Origin: Winogradskyella psychrotolerans RS-3
GTDB lineage: Bacteria > Bacteroidota > Bacteroidia > Flavobacteriales > Flavobacteriaceae
NCBI RefSeq assembly: GCF_000427335.1
Contig: NZ_ATMR01000077.1
Location: forward strand, 1-64,000
Direction of reading: 5' to 3'
Length of the DNA: 64,000 nt
In this document: positions 1 to 7,670 of the stretch, piece after piece
How the letters are laid out: each line of letters starts with the position of its first letter
How positions within the stretch are numbered: position 1 is the stretch's first letter
Made by a program: the position numbers and the translations under genes
Notes under the pieces: generated by a model
Told to the model about the DNA's origin: nothing
The model's input: only the letters and a program-made list of their open reading frames with translations
Databases searched by the model: none

Positions 1-33
1 AAACTAATGTATTTAGTTGCTTTTTTTTTAGGA

Positions 34-2360
34 TTAGTAACCATCGAGTTCGAGGTCACTAGTCCTTATAATTAGTTCATTTTCAGCTATTCCAAATTCT
101 ATATTGGGAATGCCATCGTTATTTCTATAGCTTGCACTACTTTTCTTTCCTTCTTTATTGTTAAGACTGATTTTTATACTTATAATCTCACCTAATTTAT
201 TCCGTTTTAACTTTGTGTATTTCACTGAGATACCCTGTTTTTTCATAATATTTTTTTGCGCTTCTAAAATGTAATTTTGACTAGTCTTTGAAATGTAAAC
301 CAAAGATCCACTTTTTGAGATGTCTTCTGTGTCGATGTAACTTGTGCTATATGATATGCTCCATGGATCACCTTTTTTTGTGCTTTCTTTTTCTGGGGTA
401 AAAATAAAAGTTTTATCCTCTGTAGAGTCGTTTCTGTTTTTCGATATAACTTCTACAACGCCGTTGGTACCTTTTTCTCCGTATTTTTCTTTGGCTTCTT
501 TTTCTTTTAAAACTGAAATACTCGAAACAGTTTCTTTAGTGTATACTTTTGTTAAGTCAGATTTGGATATCTCTTTACCATCAAGAATATATAATAAATT
601 ATCCTCTTTTGGAAATTGAGCGTTCGTATCTGTATTTTTATAACTTTCTTTTAAAGGGTTATTCGATTTTGTTGTAAGAACAATAACACCATTCTGTCCT
701 TTTTTACCATAAGCATTAAGAGCATCTTCGCCTTTTAAAACAGTCATACTTTCAATATCATTAGGATTAATAGTTTTTAAATAACTTGAAAGAGTAGGTT
801 TACCATTTACAATTAGTAATGGTTTTGGATTCTGAAGATCATATCGTGTATTGTAAATTGCCTTATTTGATGGATTATGAATTGTAATTTCTTTACTTAT
901 AATTTTAGGTTTAGATCCATCTTCATAATAAAAATCAGATTTTTTGTTGATTTGATTCTTAATCTCTAAAGAATCCATAGAGAAATAAATAGTGTCTTTT
1001 GAGCTATTACTAGTATTTAATTTTCTAATGTATGTTTTATGTTTAGGCGTTCGGCTTTTAAAATAGGAGCTATCTTCAACTATAACTTCTAGGCTATCAC
1101 TATCATAAGAGTTGTGTTGAAGATTACTATTTGGATTTAATTCTTCAAATATTAATTCTTCGTATATATTATCGGTATTTTGAACGACTTCAACTCCAAA
1201 ACTCCCGTCATCATCCATTTTAAATTCAAAAGGGGTAATACCATCTTTGTCTTTAACATGGTAATTCGTGGTGCCATTTTCTGTTTTAAAATCAATATTT
1301 AAATTCGAAATTTCGCTGTTTCTGTTTCGCTTTATGTGTTTTATGGTCATGGTGACATTCTTAGACTTTAACCATATTTTCATTTTGTCTAAGCTTTCAT
1401 CGCTCATATTTTTTGTAAACTTAACCTTGATATTTTCAGTTGTGATGGCATCAATAATCTCAGTTGTGTTGGTGTTTTTAATGATGTCATTTTGAACTTC
1501 AACATAAACAGTTTCCGTATTCATACTTATTAATAAACCAGCTAAAAGCGGAAGAATTAAAAAGTACTTAAATAGATTTTTTTATTTGATCTCGATTTGT
1601 TTAACATAAGGATTCGTTTTTTGATTGATGAATTATAAAAATTATTAGATACTATAGTAGCGTGATTAGTAACGCTGGTTTTTAGTAATAAATGTTGATA
1701 TTCTTTAGTGGTGTTAGTAAGGGATTGTGTTTTAGAATCTGCGATATATTCTAAGTTTTGGCGCACTTCTTTTCTGTATAACCAAATTAAAGGGTTGAAC
1801 CAAAATAGAATACAGGCCAATTGTGTACTGATAATATCTATAGAATGAAATTGGTTAACATGAACTTTCTCGTGTGTTAGAATAAGTTGAAGTTCTTCTG
1901 TCTCATAAGATTCCGGATTATAAACAATCCATTTAAAAAATGAAAATGGTGAAATTTTATTATCTACAATAACATAAGTAAAATGTTGGTCTTTGTGTTT
2001 TGGATTTTTTAGAAGGAGTAAAACTAACGAGCCAAACTGAAAAACAAACTGACCGGTAAATGCAATCAGTCCAATACTATATAGTATTGGAATAAGTTTA
2101 TACCAATCAAATGCAACTTCAGGTTGTGCTGTAGTTATAAAATTTGAAGGCGCAGATGATATAAAGGTTGTTACTTCATTTGCTATAGGTTCAACAGGGA
2201 TATAAACAGGAATCACGATTAAGGGAAAAATCAATGCAAGTACTAAGCCAGTTAAAAGAAACCATCTATTGTGTTCAAAAAATGTCTCTTTCTTAAGAAA
2301 AAAGTAAAAACACAGATACATTATGGCGATTACGGCTGATGCTTTTAGTAGATATTCCAT
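34..2360 (-). CDS. BlaR1-type M56 metallopeptidase with TonB-plug-like tail (reading frame interrupted)
   Basis: Two adjacent frames form one gene. The N-terminal part (1557-2360) has several membrane segments and the zinc-peptidase motif HEKVH, as in the M56/BlaR1 antirepressor-sensor family. The second part (34-1524) is a periplasmic tail with two copies of a TonB-receptor plug-like motif (around LIVNGKPTL...GKKGQNGVIVLTT and LYILDGKEI...GEKGTNGVVEVIS). The frames join at a run of seven A on the coding strand (1577-1583): one extra A would read through NKKNLFKYFLILPLLAGLL, a typical last membrane helix, giving about 775 residues. It lies 2 bp downstream of a blaI-type repressor gene and probably senses an envelope signal to trigger cleavage of that repressor. 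Family is clear; substrate is unknown. The break may be a sequencing error, a real mutation or slippage. Confidence 0.8.
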
Positions 2361-2362
2361 AA

Positions 2363-2722
2363 TTATTTTTTATTTTCTATTAAGGCAATAATCTCTTTGA
2401 GCTCATCGACACTAATTTTTTCTTCCTTAGCAAAAAATGAAACCACATTTTTGTATGAGCTATTAAAGTAATTTTCAATGGCAGTATTCATAAACTTGGT
2501 TTTATAATCTTCTTTGGTTATAATAGGAAAGTACTGATGTGTTTTGCCATAGGCATTGTAACTAACATAGTCTTTTTCTTCAAGATTTCTTATAATGGTA
2601 GAAAGCGTGTTGTAATGTGGTTTGCCTGCTGACATCTCTGCTAATACATCTTTTACAAAAGCTTTTTCTAACTTCCATAATATGTGCATTATTTCTTCTT
2701 CTTTATTGGTTAACTTTTGCAT
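2363..2722 (-). CDS. BlaI/MecI/CopY-family transcriptional repressor
   Basis: About 119 residues beginning MQKLTNKEEEIMHILWKLEK, the winged-helix DNA-binding domain of the BlaI/MecI family, followed by the helical dimerisation part (ISVDELKEIIALIE). Such repressors bind palindromic operators as dimers and are inactivated by proteolysis through a BlaR1-type partner, which here is the next gene downstream. An in-frame ATG at 2755 exists, but it overlaps the predicted -7 box TACATTTG (2753-2760), so it would lie upstream of the transcript start; the ATG at 2722 is therefore preferred. Three palindromes upstream suggest autoregulation. The regulated process is not evident; in Bacteroidota such pairs are usually not linked to beta-lactamases. 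Confidence 0.88.
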   Translation of the reverse strand: MQKLTNKEEEIMHILWKLEKAFVKDVLAEMSAGKPHYNTLSTIIRNLEEKDYVSYNAYGKTHQYFPIITKEDYKTKFMNTAIENYFNSSYKNVVSFFAKEEKISVDELKEIIALIENKK

Positions 2723-2752
2723 AGGAATAGAATCTAGTGTTAATCTTGAACT

Positions 2753-2783
2753 CAAATGTATAACTATTTTTGTAGTTATACAA
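2753..2783 (-). promoter_or_regulatory. Promoter of the blaI-blaR1-type operon
   Basis: Reading the minus strand, TTG (2783-2781), a 20-bp spacer and TACATTTG (2760-2753) match the Bacteroidota sigma consensus TTG-N17-23-TAnnTTTG. The first operator palindrome fills the spacer exactly. Confidence 0.7.
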
Positions 2784-2817
2784 CTGTAAAAATAGTTTTA
2801 TAACGTAAAATATAGTT
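2762..2817. promoter_or_regulatory. Three tandem palindromic operators, 20-bp period
   Basis: Three 16-bp boxes start at 2762, 2782 and 2802: AACTATTTTTGTAGTT, AACTGTAAAAATAGTT and AACGTAAAATATAGTT. Each is an inverted repeat of AACT/AGTT type, decaying from box 1 to box 3. The exact 20-bp spacing puts all on one face of the helix. Box 1 lies between the -33 and -7 elements of the blaI promoter. Likely the binding sites of the adjacent BlaI-type repressor; box 3 approaches the divergent antiporter promoter. Confidence 0.7.
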
Positions 2818-2889
2818 TTAGTAGGTGTGAAAATGAAATATTATCTTTGCGGAAATAATAAAAACTTGTAACTAAAAATAAGATAGAGG

Positions 2890-3840
2890 ATGAGTGTGTT
2901 TTGGGTAATTGCTGGATTAGCGTTGTTAGTTGTTGGTGGTGATTTTTTGGTGAGGGCTTCTGTTGGTTTATCTTTTAAGCTTAAATTATCGAAACTGGTT
3001 ATAGGAATGACCGTTGTATCTTTTGCAACCTCTGCACCTGAATTATTAGTGAGTTTACAAGCCGCTTTAGAAGGAGTTTCAGATATAGCCTTAGGAAATG
3101 TAATAGGTTCTAATATTGCAAACATTGGTTTGGTTTTAGGAATAACAGCCCTTATTTCGCCGTTAGCAGTAGATCGTGAGTTTTATAAACTGAATTGGCC
3201 AATGATGATGTTATTGTCATTTGCACTGTATTATTTCTTGAAAAATGATGGAGTATTATCCGCTATAGAAGGCTTATTAATGATGATTTCGTTAGTTGTC
3301 TTTTTAATAGTTTTAATTAGAAGTTCTAGAAAGTCTACCAAAGCAAACATAGAAGACGTAGATGATGCATTAGCTGTTGTGTCTAACTTTAAAATAGTAA
3401 TGTGGTTGCTCATTGGTGCAGCAGGATTATATTTTGGTTCCCTTTGGTTAGTCGACGGAGCTAAAGAATTGGCATTATCAGTAGGAATTAGTGATTATGC
3501 CATCTCTGTTACTGTCATTGCTATTGGTACAAGTGTACCAGAATTAGCAGCTTCTGTTATTGCGGCATTAAAGAAAGAAAAAGCTATTTCATTAGGAAAC
3601 CTTATCGGTTCAAATATATTTAACATCGCTTCAGTATTAGGTCTTACAGCAATGATAAAACCTATCGTTGTTAATCCTCAAACTCCAGAAATATTATCAA
3701 CTAATATTTTTTGGATGATTGGTTTTGCGGCTATTCTAATTCCATTTATAATCATCCCAAAACGTTTTGAAATAGGAAGAGTGAAAGGAATGTTGTTATT
3801 CGGTTCTTATTTGGTATTCATATATATAGCGCTTAAATAA
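2890..3840 (+). CDS. Calcium/sodium antiporter (CaCA family, YrbG-like)
   Basis: 316 residues, about ten membrane segments in two inverted halves. The two alpha repeats are easily seen: TVVSFATSAPELLVSL...LGNVIGSNIANIGLVLG near residues 40-85 and TVIAIGTSVPELAASV...LGNLIGSNIFNIASVLG near 208-255; the G(T/A)S.PE and GN.IGSN.. motifs bind the cations. It exchanges Na+ (or K+) for Ca2+ across the inner membrane. The start is 40 bp after a TATCTTTG box (2842-2849). Transcribed divergently from the blaI operon across a shared 130-bp region that carries the triple operator, so co-regulation is possible but not shown. Complete and normal in length. Confidence 0.92.
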   Translation: MSVFWVIAGLALLVVGGDFLVRASVGLSFKLKLSKLVIGMTVVSFATSAPELLVSLQAALEGVSDIALGNVIGSNIANIGLVLGITALISPLAVDREFYKLNWPMMMLLSFALYYFLKNDGVLSAIEGLLMMISLVVFLIVLIRSSRKSTKANIEDVDDALAVVSNFKIVMWLLIGAAGLYFGSLWLVDGAKELALSVGISDYAISVTVIAIGTSVPELAASVIAALKKEKAISLGNLIGSNIFNIASVLGLTAMIKPIVVNPQTPEILSTNIFWMIGFAAILIPFIIIPKRFEIGRVKGMLLFGSYLVFIYIALK

Positions 3841-3927
3841 ATGATAGACTGCATTAATGATATATGATGGAGATAGAGTAGTGAGTTACTTTTTGTAATC
3901 ATTTAAAGATTATAGAGTATTAAAAAG

Positions 3928-3962
3928 AAAGCCTCATGAAATCATATTTTTTGAGGCTTTTA
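3928..3962 (+). terminator. Rho-independent terminator after the antiporter gene
   Basis: AAAGCCTCA at 3928-3936 pairs with TGAGGCTTT at 3952-3960, followed by a short T run. It lies about 90 bp downstream of the antiporter stop. Confidence 0.7.
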
Positions 3963-3990
3963 TGACTATTATAATGACTCATTAGTTCTA

Positions 3991-4170
3991 TCATTTGTAA
4001 CAATAAATTACGTGGTACTATTTTGAATTTCCACTTTTAAACTTAAAGATGGTTAATCCAATACCTAAATTGTGAGTATTAAATTTAGTGTTGTATACTC
4101 CGCTAGGATAAGTTCTTAGTTGATATTAGATGAGTGTTATTATTAAACCGTTGAGGTACTCTAGTCGTTT
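3991..4170 (-). pseudogene. Decayed copy of a T9SS type A sorting domain
   Basis: The minus strand can be read as TYPSGVYNTKFNTHNLGIGL followed by TIFKFKSGNSK and then stops. This matches the end of the intact neighbour at 4290-6131 (AYPGKVYKAEFNSSNLAAGL, YVYKVTTGNSS) position by position, and the nucleotides around 3991-4012 (tcatttgtaacaataaa) match that gene's 3' end. Weaker similarity (LEYLNG versus VFDINGR) continues to about 4165, interrupted by stop codons. Terminator hairpins flank both copies. It is probably the relic of a second T9SS-secreted protein, or of a tandem duplication of the neighbour's 3' end. The gap 3841-4289 holds nothing else beyond the two terminators. Confidence 0.65.
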
Positions 4171-4212
4171 TGCATTTATATTGAATTAAAAATAGCATCT
4201 AAAAAGTAGTAG

Positions 4213-4255
4213 AAAAAGAAAGCCTCCTGAAAATATATTTCAGGAGGCTTTTTTA
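4213..4255. terminator. Strong hairpin terminator between pseudogene and T9SS gene
   Basis: AAGCCTCCTGAAA (4220-4232) pairs perfectly with TTTCAGGAGGCTT (4238-4250). A-rich sequence before it and a T run after it allow termination in both directions; on the minus strand it ends the T9SS protein gene. Confidence 0.75.
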
Positions 4256-4289
4256 TATCGTAAACAGAGTTACTAGGAAGTTATTCTGC

Positions 4290-6131
4290 TTATTTTGTAA
4301 CAATAAACTTTTTAGTAATGCTTGAGTTTCCAGTGGTAACTTTATATACATATAATCCTGCAGCTAAATTACTAGAATTAAATTCTGCTTTGTATACTTT
4401 ACCTGGGTAAGCCTCCTCATTGAATACACGACCAACATTACGACCGTTAATATCAAATACCTCTATCGATACGTTACCAGTTGCTTGAGGTGTAAATTCA
4501 ATATAAGAAACACCACTTGTTGGGTTAGGGAATGTTCTAAAGCCTAATTCTTCAGCATTCACTGTATTTACACTAAGTAAACTTTGTTGTTCAGCGTAAG
4601 CTTGGTAATCAAATTCTTCACAAGTTCCTATAGCAATTACACCATCAAGGTCATAGCCGTCTTCCGTTGTTGTTAATTCGTCATTATTTACAATTTTCAC
4701 GTAGTAAATAAAGTTAAACCCTCCAGCGTCTGAAATATCAATTGTATTATCTGATTTACATACAGTACCTGCAAAATGGTAATTGATATCATCAGCAGAC
4801 ACATAAACGTTAGCATACTCTTTGTAACTGTCACATCCTAATGAATTTCCAAAAGTAGTTTCAACAATTACTAAGTCCGGACCTTCTTGGTTGTAAACAG
4901 CACCTCCAAATGTTAATGTAACTTCGCCACCGTATCCTAATGTTGTAAAAACGTAATCATCAGTTGATTCTGGCTCTCCAAGAACATTGTTAGGGGTTTC
5001 AGTTCTAATAGCGTCAATAACACCACCATTCTTTTTAGTTCCTTCAACGTAGTTAAAATAATCTACTGCGTAACATCCAGCGGGTGTAGGTAAAATTGGT
5101 TCGTTACAGCCTGTTAAAGCAACAACGCCATCTAAATCAAAGCCATCAGCAGAAATAGATCCACTAGGTGTTGTATCTACAATCTTCACTTCTGTAATAT
5201 AAGATAAGAAAATAGGTGCATTGCTAATATCTAAATCTCCTGCGTCATCTGTAAGAACTGATCCAATAAGGTAAAAATCGATACCGTTTTGAGATACATA
5301 AATATCAGCAGATTCTGGGTAGCTTGCGAATGATGCGTTACCAAATGTAGTTTCAACAACTTCGATATCTGGACCTTCATTATTGTAAACAACACCATCA
5401 AAACTGATAGTAACTTCTCCGCCGTAACCTAATGATAAAAAGTTTAATGAATCATCCATCTGAGGTTGGCCTAAAGCTTTGTTTGTGTCCATGCGCTCAG
5501 CAACTGTTAATGCATTTCCATTATTATCTAATCCTGGGATGTAGTTCATAGCTCCTGAACCATAACAAACGTCACTAGGAATATCTTCACAGCCATTAAC
5601 TGCTTCGATACCATCTAAATCGTAGCCATCGCCAGCTCCATATGTTATATCTGTAATTCTAATTTGAGTAACGTAATCTAAAGCAACATCTTCAAGGTCT
5701 ATTGCTCCATCACGACAAACTGTACCGTATTCAACCCATGTGTCACCATCTTGAGATAGCTCTACTAATGCCATTTCATCGTCATATCCACTACAGTTAT
5801 CCCCAGAAAAAGAAGTTTCATAAATCATTATGTCAGTTCCGCGCTCATTGTATACAGCTCCGCCTAATGCAAGAGTAATGCTTCCTTTCATACCTAAAGT
5901 ATAAAATCCGTTAGCAGCGTTTGATTTGTCTGGTGCATTTAAAGCCGCATTAACATCTGAGCGACTCGCAAGTACAGGATTACCATTTGATTGAGTGCCT
6001 TGGGTTGAAGCAATCACTTCGACAGCATTACAGCTACCTTGTGAATTGTCCTGAAAGGCATTCATGTTAATTGTCATAAAAGTAGCAGCTCCACATAAAA
6101 TAGGAAGTAGGTGCTTAGTAAAATTTTTCAT
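4290..6131 (-). CDS. Secreted T9SS protein with three internal repeats and type A sorting domain
   Basis: 613 residues. An N-terminal signal peptide (MKNFTKHLLPILCGAATFMT) is followed by three repeats of about 140-150 residues (roughly 50-182, 197-346, 363-507). Each repeat has a LGYGGEVTL.F.G.VYN..GPD..I.ETTFG core, a Y.E.A..YVS.DG..... stretch and an end DGYDLDGV.A..GC. The last 80 residues (FRTFPNPTSGVSYIEF...GLYVYKVTTGNSSITKKFIV) are a typical T9SS type A C-terminal sorting domain, which directs export across the outer membrane. Cysteines in each repeat and Asp-rich DGYDLDG segments suggest disulfides and metal binding, but I do not recognise an enzymatic function. A decayed sorting domain lies just downstream. 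Confidence 0.85.
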   Translation of the reverse strand: MKNFTKHLLPILCGAATFMTINMNAFQDNSQGSCNAVEVIASTQGTQSNGNPVLASRSDVNAALNAPDKSNAANGFYTLGMKGSITLALGGAVYNERGTDIMIYETSFSGDNCSGYDDEMALVELSQDGDTWVEYGTVCRDGAIDLEDVALDYVTQIRITDITYGAGDGYDLDGIEAVNGCEDIPSDVCYGSGAMNYIPGLDNNGNALTVAERMDTNKALGQPQMDDSLNFLSLGYGGEVTISFDGVVYNNEGPDIEVVETTFGNASFASYPESADIYVSQNGIDFYLIGSVLTDDAGDLDISNAPIFLSYITEVKIVDTTPSGSISADGFDLDGVVALTGCNEPILPTPAGCYAVDYFNYVEGTKKNGGVIDAIRTETPNNVLGEPESTDDYVFTTLGYGGEVTLTFGGAVYNQEGPDLVIVETTFGNSLGCDSYKEYANVYVSADDINYHFAGTVCKSDNTIDISDAGGFNFIYYVKIVNNDELTTTEDGYDLDGVIAIGTCEEFDYQAYAEQQSLLSVNTVNAEELGFRTFPNPTSGVSYIEFTPQATGNVSIEVFDINGRNVGRVFNEEAYPGKVYKAEFNSSNLAAGLYVYKVTTGNSSITKKFIVTK

Positions 6132-6409
6132 AAGTGTTTGAATTTGGTTAATAACAATGCAATATTATAACCGTATGGATTAGCAGCCTAAAAAAGGCGA
6201 AGACTATCTTAAAAAGTCGGTAAAAGGAAAGGATTTGCTTTAAAAAGCAGATTTTATCGTTGTAAGGAAATACTCCTTAGTTCTTATGAAACTCATAAGT
6301 ATGAGCGAGATACAGTAATAAGTGAAGTTGATTCTTGAGAAGTGTGTTGTTTACTTGTAAATAAACATGAGATTAAGTGTGTTTTAATCTTAATATATAT
6401 TAAGGAGTA

Positions 6410-6447
6410 AAAAAGTCGTCTAGAAAATACTTTCTAAACGACTTTAA
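6410..6447 (-). terminator. Terminator of the GSII gene
   Basis: AAAGTCGT (6412-6419) and ACGACTTT (6438-6445) pair, with further pairing TAGAAA/TTTCTA inside; on the minus strand a T run follows. The rest of the gap 6132-6465 (334 bp) shows no gene and no clear site apart from upstream sequence of the T9SS gene. Confidence 0.7.
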
Positions 6448-6465
6448 AATTTATTAAGTTGCTAA

Positions 6466-7491
6466 TTAAGAAATATCAGCACTTTTTACAGTTTTTACAA
6501 TTCTACCAGCAATTTTGTATGGATCACCATTAGATGCTGGTCTTCTATCTTCTAACCAGCCTTTCCAGCCTTTCTCAACTACTATAATAGGAATACGTAT
6601 TGAAGCTCCTCTATCTGAAACTCCCCAAGAGAAATCATTAATAGATGCAGTTTCGTGTAAACCGGTTAAACGTTGATCGTTAAACTCTCCATAAACAGCA
6701 ATATGTTCTTTTACTACAGGACGGAAAGCTTCACAAATTTTAGCGTAAGTTTCTTTATCCCCACAAGTTCTTAATACCTCGTTAGAGAAGTTGGCGTGCA
6801 TACCAGAACCATTCCAGTCCATATCTCTACCTAATGGTTTTGGATGATATTCAATATAGTAACCGTATTTTTCAGTTAAACGGTCTAGTAGGTATCTAGC
6901 GATCCAGATTTCGTCTCCAGCTTTTTTAGCACCTTTTGCAAACAATTGGAATTCCCATTGTCCTGAAGCAACTTCTTGGTTAATACCTTCAAAATTTAAA
7001 CCAGCTTCAATACATAAATCAGCATGTTCTTCAACTAAGCCTCTTCCATGAGTATGTAACCCACCTACAGAACAGTAATACATACCTTGTGGTGCAGGAT
7101 ATCCACCTATAGGGAATCCTAATGGCAATTGAGTTTTAGTATCCATAATAAAATACTCTTGCTCAAAACCAAACCAGAAATCATTATCATCATCATCAAT
7201 AGTTGCTCTACCATTAGAAACGTGAGGTGTTCCATCTGCATTTAAAACTTCTGTCATTACTAAATATCCGTTGATTCTATCTGGATCTGGATAAATAGCT
7301 ACAGGTTTTAATAAACAGTCAGAAGACCCACCTTCAGCTTGTCTAGTAGATGACCCATCAAAAGACCACATGCCTAACTCTTCTATAGTTCCTTTAAAGT
7401 CTTCGTGCTCTTCTACCTTGGTTTTACTTCTCATGTTTTGAGTTGGGAAGTAACCATCTAACCAAATGTATTCTAATTTAATTTTTGCCAT
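6466..7491 (-). CDS. glnA: Glutamine synthetase, type II-like
   Basis: 341 residues from MAKIKLEYIWLDGY; an in-frame upstream ATG (7527) would add MYHYYLINKTII, which is not family-like and lies close to the promoter, so 7491 is preferred. The beta-grasp N-terminal part (LEYIWLDGY, WSFDGSSTRQA) and catalytic part (EQEYFI, QWEFQL, GSGMHANFS, ASIRIP) are those of the short, eukaryote-like GSII group, which condenses ammonia and glutamate at the cost of ATP. An AATATTTG box lies about 30 bp upstream. It diverges from a type III enzyme gene, so nitrogen assimilation is served by two unrelated-length isozymes side by side. Complete. Confidence 0.9.
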   Translation of the reverse strand: MAKIKLEYIWLDGYFPTQNMRSKTKVEEHEDFKGTIEELGMWSFDGSSTRQAEGGSSDCLLKPVAIYPDPDRINGYLVMTEVLNADGTPHVSNGRATIDDDDNDFWFGFEQEYFIMDTKTQLPLGFPIGGYPAPQGMYYCSVGGLHTHGRGLVEEHADLCIEAGLNFEGINQEVASGQWEFQLFAKGAKKAGDEIWIARYLLDRLTEKYGYYIEYHPKPLGRDMDWNGSGMHANFSNEVLRTCGDKETYAKICEAFRPVVKEHIAVYGEFNDQRLTGLHETASINDFSWGVSDRGASIRIPIIVVEKGWKGWLEDRRPASNGDPYKIAGRIVKTVKSADIS

Positions 7492-7621
7492 AATGATTGT
7501 TTTGTTTATCAGATAATAATGATACAAATATTGCTATTTTTTTTTACGCATCAAAAAAAATGGGGGTATTTAGGAGAATTGTACTTAATTATTGCAGACT
7601 ACCCTAATTTTGTATAGGTAA

Positions 7622-7652
7622 TTGTCTATTTTTTAAATATTTTGTATTTTTG
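7622..7652 (+). promoter_or_regulatory. Promoter of the GSIII gene
   Basis: TTG (7622-7624), 20-bp spacer, TATTTTTG (7645-7652): a perfect Bacteroidota consensus, 18 bp before the ATG at 7671. Confidence 0.75.
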
Positions 7653-7670
7653 ACCTTAAAAATTAATAAT

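Noticed and set aside
1577-1583. Programmed -1 frameshift in the BlaR1-type gene
   Set aside because: The heptamer is not an ideal slippery site (T AAA AAA), no downstream stem or pseudoknot is evident, and eight other genes show similar A-run indels, so a systematic error is more likely.
7491-7527. Longer GSII start MYHYYLINKTII
   Set aside because: Not family-like and close to the promoter; MAKIKLEYIW is the normal beginning.
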